Shown one piece after another: positions 12,318-19,824 of a stretch of 64,000 nt of DNA. The position numbers and the translations under genes were made by a program. The stretch spans positions 310,001 through 374,000 of the forward strand of contig NZ_FRBW01000003.1 in the NCBI RefSeq assembly GCF_900142725.1, read 5' to 3'. The notes beneath the pieces were generated by a model. That model ran no database searches. It was not told the DNA's origin and saw only the letters and a program-made list of their open reading frames with translations. The number at the start of each line of letters is the position of its first letter. Positions within the stretch are counted from its first letter, which is position 1. This stretch comes from Roseibium suaedae (GTDB lineage: Bacteria; Pseudomonadota; Alphaproteobacteria; Rhizobiales; Stappiaceae).

Positions 12318-12347
12318 CTGGGGTCAGGTTTTCTGGGGTCCGGTTTT
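12318..12347. repeat. 15-bp tandem direct repeat after moeA
   Basis: Two adjacent copies of CTGGGGTC(A/C)GGTTTT with one mismatch (12318-12332 and 12333-12347) fill the 35-bp gap between the convergent moeA and ferredoxin genes. There is no hairpin. It may simply be a slippage duplication. Confidence 0.7.
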
Positions 12348-12352
12348 CAGCG

Positions 12353-12673
12353 CTACTGCGTGTCCGGAACGTTGATTTCCCAGCCGTCCATGGCCTCGGT
12401 GACGATAATCTGGCAGCTCAACCGGCTGCCGTCCTTCACCTCTGCATTGGCAAAATCCAGCATATCGGCTTCCGTGTCGCTCTTGGCCGGAAGATCCGCG
12501 ATCTGATCATTGCTGAAATAGCAATGGCAGGTCGCGCAGGCGAGCGAACCGCCGCAATCCGCAACGACACCAGAGACATTGCCGTCCCGCGCTGCTTCCA
12601 TGACAGACTTGCCCACCGGAGCGTCCACTTCGGTACGGGTGCCATCGGCTTCGATGAAAATGAGCTTGGGCAT
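12353..12673 (-). CDS. [2Fe-2S] ferredoxin, adrenodoxin/putidaredoxin type
   Basis: Small electron carrier, probably passing electrons from the reductase at 15254 to the P450 at 13959. The ATG at 12673 has AGGAGG upstream and gives 106 residues starting MPKLIFIEADGTR. Cluster ligands are Cys40, Cys46, Cys49 and Cys87 (C-x5-C-x2-C-x37-C), the vertebrate/P450-type pattern rather than the plant type. The acidic helix before Cys87 (SDTEADMLDF) is the partner-docking surface in this family. It is co-directional with the LysR gene upstream (176 bp away). Its promoter region contains a 12-bp word also found in front of the P450 gene. Confidence 0.95.
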   Translation of the reverse strand: MPKLIFIEADGTRTEVDAPVGKSVMEAARDGNVSGVVADCGGSLACATCHCYFSNDQIADLPAKSDTEADMLDFANAEVKDGSRLSCQIIVTEAMDGWEINVPDTQ

Positions 12674-12798
12674 TGTTCGCGCCTCCTCCTTGCGCAGCAG
12701 TCCGGCAGCGCTCTCTCCTAAAGAACCGCTGCCCGTTTCCTCCCGCCGGTGCGTCCCATCCGGCTTGGATCTAGGCGGTAGAGCGCCTGAACCCATCG

Positions 12799-12828
12799 AT
12801 CAATCCGATCGCCTCGATAGATCCGATC
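12799..12828. promoter_or_regulatory. Candidate regulator site upstream of the ferredoxin gene
   Basis: The 12-mer ATCAATCCGATC at 12799-12810 recurs exactly at 13832-13843 in front of the P450 gene. A partial second copy, AGATCCGATC, follows at 12819-12828. Sharing across two promoters of one module suggests a common operator, most simply for the LysR protein encoded between them. This is inference from sequence repetition only. Confidence 0.45.
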
Positions 12829-12849
12829 CAGTTTACCGATGACGCATGG

Positions 12850-13770
12850 TTATTCGGGCCGGGGAACATCCGGAACCGCCTGTGCGATGCGGGCAATTTC
12901 CTGCCGGACCCACATGTGCATGGGCGAATGATGGGTTCTGGAGGTCCAGACAAGATCAATGTCGAAAGGAGCTGGACAAGGACACGGCCGGACCACGACC
13001 TCCTGCTCCATGGAGGCTGCCATCCGGCTCGGCAGGGTCGCGATCAGATCCGTGCCCTTCAGGATCGAGCCGAGATCGGCCGGGCTCGGCACGCCCAGAA
13101 CCTGATTGAGCTGGATGCCCTGCTTTTCCAGTTCCAGCAGATAGTTGGACTTCCAGTTGCCGCCATAGGTCACGATCGCATGGGCGGCAGAAACATAGGA
13201 CGTCAGGTCCAGATCCCGCGTTGCGAGTGGATTGTTCCGGTCCATCACACAGACATAGTGGTCACTGAGCAACCGCCGCTTGAACAGCCCGCTGTCGTTG
13301 AAGCGGATCGGCCCCATCAGGAAATCGCTCTCGCCCCGCTTGAGCTGGGCAGCCCCCGCCCCGAAGGCCTGATAGACCGAAACCGCAAGACCGGGCGCAT
13401 GACGGCGCAGCGCCTTGATCAGATCCGGCAAGATCACCAGCCGCTCATAATAATTGCAGGACAGAGCCACAACGCCACTGGCCTCTGCCGGGTCAAACCC
13501 GCGGGGCGTGGCGATCGCCTGATAGCCATCCAGCATCTCCCGGAGGCCGCTGACAATCTCTTCGCAGCGGTCTGTCGCCGCAATGCCTGCGCCCTGCCGC
13601 ACGAAGAGAGGATCCTGAAACGCCTTGCGCAGGCGTTCCACCGTGTAGCTTACCGTTGACTGATTGACATCGAGCCGTTCGGCCGCCCCTGAGAAGGAAC
13701 CTGAATCAAACACCTGAACCAGCGTTCTCAAGGCATTGAAATCAATTGAAAACGGATCAACGCGGCTCAT
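12850..13770 (-). CDS. LysR-family transcriptional regulator
   Basis: DNA-binding regulator, probably of the neighbouring P450 module. The ATG at 13770 (GGGAGGG upstream) gives 306 residues starting MSRVDPFSIDF. The winged helix-turn-helix at about residues 12-70 reads FNALRTLVQVFDSGSFSGAA then VNQSTVSYTVERLR; the rest is a periplasmic-binding-like effector domain. The architecture and sequence resemble the NodD/PcpR-like subgroup more than CbbR. The gene is divergent from the P450 gene across a 188-bp gap, the classical LysR layout. The effector is unknown, possibly the P450 substrate. Confidence 0.93.
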   Translation of the reverse strand: MSRVDPFSIDFNALRTLVQVFDSGSFSGAAERLDVNQSTVSYTVERLRKAFQDPLFVRQGAGIAATDRCEEIVSGLREMLDGYQAIATPRGFDPAEASGVVALSCNYYERLVILPDLIKALRRHAPGLAVSVYQAFGAGAAQLKRGESDFLMGPIRFNDSGLFKRRLLSDHYVCVMDRNNPLATRDLDLTSYVSAAHAIVTYGGNWKSNYLLELEKQGIQLNQVLGVPSPADLGSILKGTDLIATLPSRMAASMEQEVVVRPCPCPAPFDIDLVWTSRTHHSPMHMWVRQEIARIAQAVPDVPRPE

Positions 13771-13831
13771 GTTCCCTCCCACTGGACACGCGGCTCGTCC
13801 TGACGGGAAATTGAATTCCCCGATAGGACAT

Positions 13832-13862
13832 ATCAATCCGATCTAATTGCCCGATGCAATCG
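13832..13862. promoter_or_regulatory. Candidate LysR operator in the lysR-P450 intergenic region
   Basis: ATCAATCCGATC (13832-13843) is identical to the word upstream of the ferredoxin gene. It overlaps an imperfect dyad CAAT-N8-ATTG (13834-13849) and is followed by the dyad CGAT-GCA-ATCG (13852-13862). It lies 61-91 bp upstream of the lysR start and 97-127 bp upstream of the P450 start, which suits a divergent promoter operator. Confidence 0.5.
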
Positions 13863-13958
13863 AAAGATCCAGACTTGCCCTCATGAATTCGGCAGTCCAC
13901 CTTGGTCTGCCAGGGGGCATATGCCGTTGGAGGACGGCGCCCGGGAGGAGAGGAAACA

Positions 13959-15167
13959 ATGGCTGACGCAGCCCTTGCGCGCTCAGGCGCGCCGCTTGCA
14001 CCGCTGGACACCACCATCACCATCGATCAGCTCACGCGTGATCCCTATCCCATCTACAAGCGCCTGCGCGCCGAGGCGCCGGTCCTGAGGGTTCAGTCCG
14101 TCGGGCGGACCCTTCTGACCAAGGCAGCGGACACCAAGATGGTGAAGGACGATCCGGGACTCTTCAGTTCCGACGATCCCAACACCCCGATGCAGCGAGC
14201 CTTCGGCGCCCATACGTTGATGCGCCGCGATGGCGAGGATCACATGCGCCTGCGCAACGCCATGGCCTCGTCCTTTTCCGCCAAGAACATCAAGGACGTG
14301 TGGATCCCGGCCTATGAGAAAGTGGTCGAGGACTATGTCGCCCGTCTGCCACGCGGCGAAGTGATCGATCTGTTTCCGGCCCTTGCCGGCCCGGTTTCCG
14401 CCCGTTGCCTTGCCATACTGCTCGGCATTCCCGAAGCCAGCGACGCTGACATGGAACTGTGGTCCCAGACCCTGATCAATGGCGCCGGCAATTTCGGCTG
14501 GAAGCCCGAGATCTTCGAGATCTGCGACCGGGAAAACATCCGCATGGATGCCTGCATCAACGGTGCGGCAGACCGCCTGCGGGGGACCGATGACCCAAGC
14601 GCCGTCGCAGCGATGATCAATGCAGCAGATCCGATCGAACAGGAACACATGATCGCCAACATCAAGATCGCGATCGGCGGCGGCATCAACGAGCCCCGCG
14701 ATGCGGCCCTTACGGCAATCTTCGGACTTCTCACAAATCCGGATCAACTGGACGCCGTCCGAAAGGATGACAAGCTCTGGACAACGGCCTTTGAGGAAGC
14801 GGTCCGCTGGGTCGCTCCGATCCAGGCAAGTTCGCGGCGCGTCACGGCTGACACGGAAATCCGTGGCTTCCATATCCCCAAGGGCGATGTGGTCATGACC
14901 ATCCAGGCGTCCTCAAATCATGACGAGGAGATCTATGAGGACGGGCATCTCTACAACATCTTCCGGCCCAAGGTCCCGCATCAGGCCTTCGGCAACGGCC
15001 CGCATTTCTGCATGGGCACCCATATTGCCCGGCGCATGGTCGGCCAGATCCTGCTTCCCTGCCTGTTCGACCGGTTCCCCAACATGAAGCTGACCGACCC
15101 GGAAGAAGTCATCTTCTCCGGTTTCGGCTTCCGTGGCCCGCTGAACTTGCCCGTGATCCTCAACTAG
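13959..15167 (+). CDS. Cytochrome P450 (bacterial class I)
   Basis: Haem monooxygenase; substrate unknown. The ATG at 13959 follows GGGAGGAGAGG and gives 402 residues, the normal size of a soluble bacterial P450. The haem-ligand loop FGNGPHFCMGTHIARR places the thiolate at Cys351, and the K-helix ExxR is Glu280-Arg283. The I-helix reads GGGINEPRD (240-248), where the usual acid-alcohol pair (Asp-Thr in P450cam) is replaced by Asn244-Glu245. This occurs in some bacterial P450 subfamilies and affects how oxygen is protonated. It stands with ferredoxin and ferredoxin reductase genes, so a complete electron-transfer chain is present locally. Confidence 0.96.
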   Translation: MADAALARSGAPLAPLDTTITIDQLTRDPYPIYKRLRAEAPVLRVQSVGRTLLTKAADTKMVKDDPGLFSSDDPNTPMQRAFGAHTLMRRDGEDHMRLRNAMASSFSAKNIKDVWIPAYEKVVEDYVARLPRGEVIDLFPALAGPVSARCLAILLGIPEASDADMELWSQTLINGAGNFGWKPEIFEICDRENIRMDACINGAADRLRGTDDPSAVAAMINAADPIEQEHMIANIKIAIGGGINEPRDAALTAIFGLLTNPDQLDAVRKDDKLWTTAFEEAVRWVAPIQASSRRVTADTEIRGFHIPKGDVVMTIQASSNHDEEIYEDGHLYNIFRPKVPHQAFGNGPHFCMGTHIARRMVGQILLPCLFDRFPNMKLTDPEEVIFSGFGFRGPLNLPVILN

Positions 15168-15253
15168 TGGCATCTTGAAGTTCAGATTCGTCCCGGGCGA
15201 CCGCCCGGGACCCGCCCGCCTCCGGCAAGGACAGAACAGGTCCCGCATTGCTC

Positions 15254-16492
15254 ATGAGTGAAACCACATCCCCCGTCGTCGTCATTGGCGCAGGACAGGC
15301 AGGCCTGTCCTTCTGTGCCAAGCTCCGCAGCCTTGGCCATGAAGGCCCGATCACCCTGATCGGCGAGGAAGCAACCGCCCCCTATCAGCGCCCGCCCCTG
15401 TCCAAGGCCTATGCCCTTGGCGAAATGGACCGGGATCGTTTGCTGCTGCGTCCGCTCGAATTCTACGAAAAAACCGGCATCACGCTGAAGACAGGCGTAA
15501 AGGCCACCGCAATCGACCGTACGGCGAAGACCGTTGCCCTGTCCGACGGCACCGAGCTTGCCTATGGCACCCTGGCGATTGCTACCGGGTCGGTTCCGCG
15601 CCGCCTGCCGGAAGCCATCGGCGGCCATCTGGACGGGGTGCTGACCATCCGCGACCTGGAGGATGCAGACCGGTTTTCCGCGCTTTTGAAGACCGCGAAG
15701 TCCTGCGCCATCATCGGCGGCGGCTATATCGGACTTGAAGCGGCCGCAGTTGCCTCGAAACTTGGCTTGCACGTGACCCTGATCGAAGCTGCAGAGCGTA
15801 TCCTGCAGCGCGTGGCGGCCAGCGAAACGTCTTCTTATTTCCGCAGTCTTCATGACAGCCACGGCGTCCGCATCCTGGAAGGCGCCCGCCTCGCCCGGCT
15901 GAGGAGCGACAATGGCAAGGTAACCGGCGTCGAACTGGAAGACGGAAGCACGATTGACGCGGACTTCGTGATCACCGGCATCGGTGTTCACCCTGCAGAT
16001 ACACTCGCACGGGATGCCGGGCTCGAAATCGACAATGGGATCGCCGTCAATTCCTCCGGCCAAACCAGCGATTCGTCCATCTACTCCTTCGGCGACTGCG
16101 CCTCTTTCCCCTATCAGGACGGCCGGATCAGACTGGAAAGCGTCGGCAACGCCATCGCCCAGGCAGAGGCTGCGGCCGCTTCGGTGATGGGCACCGAAGC
16201 CCCTTATGTGGCCAAGCCCTGGTTCTGGTCGGATCAGTATGATGTGAAGCTGCAGATTGCAGGGCTCAACACGGGATATGACAAGGTGGTCACCCGGCCG
16301 ACCGACGAGAAATGTGTTTCCTTCTGGTATTTCAAAGGCATCCGCCTGATTGCCGTGGATTCGATGAACGACCCCCGCGCCTATATGGTCGGCAAGCGCA
16401 TGATCGAAGGCGGCAAGTCACCGGACCCGGCGCAGATTGCTGACCCGGCTCAGGATCTGAAGACCCTTGCCACGGTGGACACGCCTGCCTGA
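15254..16492 (+). CDS. FAD-dependent ferredoxin reductase (putidaredoxin/rhodocoxin reductase type)
   Basis: Transfers electrons from NAD(P)H to the [2Fe-2S] ferredoxin. The ATG at 15254 gives 412 residues, the usual size. The N-terminal FAD Rossmann motif VVVIGAGQAGLSFCAKL and the central NAD motif AIIGGGYIGLEAAAV are intact. The motif YSFGDCASFPY marks the second FAD-binding segment, and the C-terminal reductase domain follows. The gap to the P450 stop is 86 bp with no terminator. With the P450 and the ferredoxin at 12353 it forms a three-component class I system. The ribosome site is weak, which may set lower reductase levels. Confidence 0.94.
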   Translation: MSETTSPVVVIGAGQAGLSFCAKLRSLGHEGPITLIGEEATAPYQRPPLSKAYALGEMDRDRLLLRPLEFYEKTGITLKTGVKATAIDRTAKTVALSDGTELAYGTLAIATGSVPRRLPEAIGGHLDGVLTIRDLEDADRFSALLKTAKSCAIIGGGYIGLEAAAVASKLGLHVTLIEAAERILQRVAASETSSYFRSLHDSHGVRILEGARLARLRSDNGKVTGVELEDGSTIDADFVITGIGVHPADTLARDAGLEIDNGIAVNSSGQTSDSSIYSFGDCASFPYQDGRIRLESVGNAIAQAEAAAASVMGTEAPYVAKPWFWSDQYDVKLQIAGLNTGYDKVVTRPTDEKCVSFWYFKGIRLIAVDSMNDPRAYMVGKRMIEGGKSPDPAQIADPAQDLKTLATVDTPA

Positions 16493-16560
16493 CGGTGAAC
16501 CGTCTGAGCCGCTCATAGGCCGACGATCTCGCCCATGACAAGAGAAGACAGCTTCAAGAC

Positions 16561-16594
16561 GCCCGGACCGGAGGTCATCCGTGTCCGGGCATTT
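16561..16594 (+). terminator. Intrinsic terminator after the ferredoxin reductase gene
   Basis: An 8-bp perfect stem (GCCCGGAC 16561-16568 with GTCCGGGC 16583-16590) is followed by ATTTTC. It lies about 70 bp past the reductase stop and before wrbA, so it likely closes the P450-reductase transcript. Confidence 0.65.
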
Positions 16595-16645
16595 TCGTTT
16601 CTGCTTCCGGCATCCGAACCGCAGAGTTCTGCGGCGGGCAATCTC

Positions 16646-16664
16646 TGTTCACATATACTGAACA
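16646..16664. promoter_or_regulatory. Dyad upstream of wrbA, possible operator
   Basis: TGTTCA-N7-TGAACA is a perfect 6-bp inverted repeat with an AT-rich centre, about 110 bp upstream of the wrbA start and beyond the terminator of the previous operon. The position fits a transcription-factor site. No dedicated regulator gene adjoins wrbA, so the protein that binds is unknown. Confidence 0.45.
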
Positions 16665-16774
16665 CAGCGTGCGAGATTGCAGGCCTTACGCTGCAACGCA
16701 ACCGGGGTCATGTGTAGGGGCGAGGCAGACCGGACTACGGGTTGCTGCTTAGACAGATTTCTCAGGAGGCCACC

Positions 16775-17374
16775 ATGGCTAAGGTACTCGTTCTCTACTA
16801 CTCCACCTATGGTCACATCGAGACCATGGCCGCTGCCATCGCTGAAGGCGCCCGCTCTGCCGGCGCAACCGTCGACATCAAGCGCGTTGCCGAAACCGTT
16901 CCGGAAGACATCGCGAAGGCCGCCTATTTCAAGCTCGAGCAGGACGCTCCGGTTGCAACCGTCGAAGACCTGAAGAACTACGACGCGATCATCGTCGGCG
17001 CACCGACCCGCTTCGGCCGCATGCCGTCCCAGATGGCCAACTTCTGGGAACAGGCTGGCGGTCTGTGGGCCACCGGCGCCCTGCATGGCAAGGTCGCAGG
17101 TGCCTTCACCTCTTCCGCTTCCCAGCATGGCGGCAACGAAACCACCCTGTTCTCGATCCTCACCAACCTGCTGCATTTCGGCATGGTGATCGTCGGCCTG
17201 CCCTACAGCCACCAGGGTCAGCTGACCATCGATGAAGTGGTTGGCGGCGCACCTTACGGCGCAACCACCATTGCCGGCGGCAAGGGCGAGCGTCAGCCGA
17301 GCGAGATCGAACTGGAAGGCGCACGCCACCAGGGCAAGCTGATCGCCGAAACCGCAGCCAAGCTGCACGGCTGA
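16775..17374 (+). CDS. wrbA: NAD(P)H:quinone oxidoreductase, WrbA type
   Basis: Flavodoxin-fold FMN enzyme that reduces quinones by two electrons, protecting against redox cycling. The ATG at 16775 has AGGAGG 5 bp upstream and gives 199 residues, the standard length. The FMN phosphate loop is [12 protein letters not shown] (residues 8-19); further FMN contacts are [13 protein letters not shown] and [10 protein letters not shown]. It is flanked by a terminator on the left and a convergent permease gene on the right, so it is probably monocistronic. Confidence 0.96.
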   Translation: MAKVLVLYYSTYGHIETMAAAIAEGARSAGATVDIKRVAETVPEDIAKAAYFKLEQDAPVATVEDLKNYDAIIVGAPTRFGRMPSQMANFWEQAGGLWATGALHGKVAGAFTSSASQHGGNETTLFSILTNLLHFGMVIVGLPYSHQGQLTIDEVVGGAPYGATTIAGGKGERQPSEIELEGARHQGKLIAETAAKLHG

Positions 17375-17417
17375 TCTGCCACAGACTGATCCTGACGGGC
17401 GGGGCCTTTCCTGCCCG

Positions 17418-18167
17418 TCAGAGCACAAAGACCTCGACGAGAATTTTCGCCGAGATCAACACCAGAAGACCGAGAATGATCCGGTCAAAGGTTTCCCGGG
17501 CCACCTTTCGCGCAAGCATTGCGCCAAGCGGCATGGCCGCAAGGATCGCCGCTGTCGCGCCCAGCCCGACGAGAAACCGCTCTCCTGTCAAAAGTCCGAC
17601 CTCGATCAGCCGTTCAAACTGAAAGGCGGACATGACCGAGAAGAACACCGATATGGTCGCGATGAAGGACAGCCGCGGCAGCTTGAGCGCGTTCAGAAAG
17701 CTCAAGGAGGCTGGCGCGGAGATGCCGATTGCCCCCTGCAGCGTGCCGCCAAGGATCCCGACAGGAGCCGCCACCCAGAGGCCTGTCCGGTAAGGCAGAA
17801 CCCAGTCCGACTTCAGCAACCGGAACGCCACATAGCCCAGCACCACCACGGACATGATCACCAGCAGCGCTTCGGACGGCAGACCTGCCAGGAGATAGGT
17901 GCCGATGACCGCCCCGATGCCGCCACCGGCCGCGAACAGGATCACGAAGGGCCAGGGCAGCAGATGACTGCGGGTTTGCCAACCCTGCCAGAAATTGGTC
18001 AGAAGATTGGGCACAACGAACACCGCGACGGCAAACTGCACATCCACCAGCGCCGCCAGAACCGGAACCCCGATGATCGGCGCGCCAGCACCGGTCGCCC
18101 CTTTCAGCAGGCCTCCCATCGCACAGGCAACCAAGGCTCCGGCGAGCGTCAGGATGTCGAGTTCCAC
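17418..18167 (-). CDS. TauE/SafE-family sulfite exporter-like permease
   Basis: Polytopic inner-membrane protein of the TauE/SafE family (PF01925), whose members move sulfite, sulfoacetate or other organic anions. The GTG at 18167, with AGGG 9 bases upstream, gives 249 residues, the usual length, starting with ELDILTLAGALVACAMGG. A GTG at 18275 would add 36 residues that look non-membrane. Seven to eight hydrophobic helices are visible, and the two family repeats contain LLKGATGAGAPIIGVPVLAA and GTLQGAIGISAPASLSFL, related glycine-rich segments. It lies back to back with the zinc-binding protein gene; whether that is functional is unknown. Confidence 0.88.
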   Translation of the reverse strand: MELDILTLAGALVACAMGGLLKGATGAGAPIIGVPVLAALVDVQFAVAVFVVPNLLTNFWQGWQTRSHLLPWPFVILFAAGGGIGAVIGTYLLAGLPSEALLVIMSVVVLGYVAFRLLKSDWVLPYRTGLWVAAPVGILGGTLQGAIGISAPASLSFLNALKLPRLSFIATISVFFSVMSAFQFERLIEVGLLTGERFLVGLGATAAILAAMPLGAMLARKVARETFDRIILGLLVLISAKILVEVFVL

Positions 18168-18386
18168 GGTCTGATTCCCTATCGTGAATTGCGTTGTGAA
18201 AAGGGTTACCGGCTTGATGCTCTTCCTTCCAGCACAACCGGCAGGAATTGCCAAAGCACCTTCCTCCAGCCCCACCCAGCGGCGTGAATTTCGTCCCGTT
18301 CACCGACCCATTTCCCTTTCAGCTGACCTCCCCGATCCCTGGCAAATGCACAGGACCATAAAACGTGCTTGCCAAGTATTTTTGTG

Positions 18387-18418
18387 AACGTTATATCGTT
18401 ACTTGTTACTTTATAACA
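18387..18418 (+). promoter_or_regulatory. Candidate Zur operator upstream of znuA
   Basis: TGTTA-N5-TAACA (18404-18418) is a perfect dyad very close to alphaproteobacterial Zur boxes (AT-rich palindromes of the TGTTATAATATAACA kind, from memory). A second, weaker dyad AACG-TTATAT-CGTT sits at 18387-18400, giving tandem sites 23-54 bp before the znuA start codon. This predicts repression under zinc sufficiency. Confidence 0.65.
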
Positions 18419-18440
18419 CGCACTCACAAGGGAGATCCGC

Positions 18441-19535
18441 GTGTCCTCTTTGAAACCCCTCAGCCGCTCCCGGCGGCTGGCCTCCATCCTTGGTCTTGCC
18501 ACCGCCCTTTCGACAGCCAGCGCCGCAGCAGCTCTTGCGGATGCGCCGAATGTGGTGACCTCGATCAAGCCGCTCCAGTCACTTGCAGCCAGCATCATGG
18601 AAGGCGTCGGAACGCCCAGTGTCCTGATCGATGGCGCAGCCTCGCCCCATGGCTACTCCCTCAAGCCCTCCCAGGCTTCGCAGCTTCAGAATGCCAATCT
18701 TGTCTTCTGGATCGGGGAATCTCTTGAGACCTCACTTGAGAAACCGCTGAGTTCACTGGCTGGCAATGCGGATGTGGTGGAACTGATGCAGGCAAAGGGT
18801 CTGCACCTGGTTCCCTTCCGTCTCGGCAATGGCTTCGGTCCTCATGTTCATGAAGGCGAAGGCGGCGGGCATGACGGACATGACCATGATGAGGCCCACG
18901 CTCATGACGCAGGCCATGACGGTCATCACGATCATGAAGGTCACGATCATGGTGCGGCAGACCACGATGACCATGGTCAGGATCACGAAGGGGGCGAAGA
19001 GGGCCACCACCACGAGGGCACCGACCCGCACCTGTGGCTGGATCCGGAAAACGCCCGCATCATGGCTGCGACCATGGCGGACCACCTGGCGGCCGCAGAT
19101 CCCGCGAACGCCGGCACCTACAAGGCCAATTTCGACAAGCTGAGCGCCCGTCTTTCGGAACTGGAGGCCGGGATCCGGACTGAGCTGGAGCCGGTTCAAG
19201 GCAAGACCTTCGTGGTCTTCCATGATGCCTATCACTATTTCGAGGACCGGTTTGGCCTGGCCGCCTCCGGCTCCATCACGTTGAACCCGGAATCTCCTCC
19301 CGGCGCCGACCGGATCCGCGAAATTCAGCAGAGGATCAAGACTGACGGGGTTGTCTGCGTGTTCGGCGAACCCCAGTTCGAGCCCAAGCTGGTCAGCGTG
19401 GTTCTTGAGGGCACCGATGCCCGCATGGCGACGCTTGATCCTCTGGGCACCGGCCTGACCAACGGCCCAGGCCTTTACGCAGAGCTTCTGCAGGGCATCG
19501 CAAAGACGATGAACACCTGTCTGAGCGGCAAGTAA
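18441..19535 (+). CDS. znuA: Zinc ABC transporter substrate-binding protein ZnuA
   Basis: Periplasmic zinc-capturing protein (cluster A-I). The GTG at 18441, after GGGAG, gives 364 residues with a signal peptide of about 33 residues ending near ALADA. Likely metal ligands are His70 (SPHGY), His197 (TDPHLWLD) and a His in FHDAYHYFED, plus a C-terminal acidic residue. Between the first two ligands, residues 135-191 form a His/Asp/Gly-rich loop with about 20 histidines, typical of ZnuA proteins that scavenge zinc. No znuB or znuC is nearby, so the permease and ATPase must be encoded elsewhere. Zinc regulation is supported by the upstream dyads. Confidence 0.93.
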   Translation: MSSLKPLSRSRRLASILGLATALSTASAAAALADAPNVVTSIKPLQSLAASIMEGVGTPSVLIDGAASPHGYSLKPSQASQLQNANLVFWIGESLETSLEKPLSSLAGNADVVELMQAKGLHLVPFRLGNGFGPHVHEGEGGGHDGHDHDEAHAHDAGHDGHHDHEGHDHGAADHDDHGQDHEGGEEGHHHEGTDPHLWLDPENARIMAATMADHLAAADPANAGTYKANFDKLSARLSELEAGIRTELEPVQGKTFVVFHDAYHYFEDRFGLAASGSITLNPESPPGADRIREIQQRIKTDGVVCVFGEPQFEPKLVSVVLEGTDARMATLDPLGTGLTNGPGLYAELLQGIAKTMNTCLSGK

Positions 19536-19759
19536 ACACGCAAGAGACAGCTTCAGGCCCTGACTTGAAAAGGCCTGGGGCGACTGGGCCTGACAGGCCG
19601 GAACCTTGAGGGAAATTCAGCTTCGGCCCGGCCCACCTGGGCCACAGGAGTTAGGCCTCCTCAGAAAGCACTTCCCTCGAAATCTCTGTGTTGCATCTGG
19701 GCTTTCCCGGGGTTGAGCGGTCTTCTTCCGGGGAGTTTCAGGCGCAAGCCCTGTCAGAA
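19536..19759. other. Non-coding stretch between znuA and the convergent ldt gene
   Basis: About 220 bp rich in short GC dyads, such as GGCCTG-A-CAGGCC at 19587-19599 and GGCCCA-CC-TGGGCC near 19640. I found no open frame and no match to 6S, SRP or tmRNA consensus elements. It may be the 3' untranslated region of znuA. Confidence 0.4.
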
Positions 19760-19793
19760 AAGGGGCCGCACCTTTATGAGGTGCGGCCCCTTG
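19760..19793. terminator. Bidirectional intrinsic terminator
   Basis: A 14-bp perfect stem (AAGGGGCCGCACCT 19760-19773 with AGGTGCGGCCCCTT 19779-19792, loop TTATG) lies between the convergent znuA and L,D-transpeptidase genes. The A/T ends on both sides fit use in either direction. Confidence 0.8.
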
Positions 19794-19824
19794 CCATTTT
19801 GGAAAAGCGGTAAGCTTGCCCGGA

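Noticed and set aside
12350-16492. Mobile genomic island carrying the P450 module
   Set aside because: No integrase, tRNA attachment site, flanking repeats or composition shift is visible; only the location is suggestive.
19536-19759. Possible 6S or SRP RNA between znuA and ldt
   Set aside because: Several GC dyads are present, but none of the consensus elements of those RNAs could be found.
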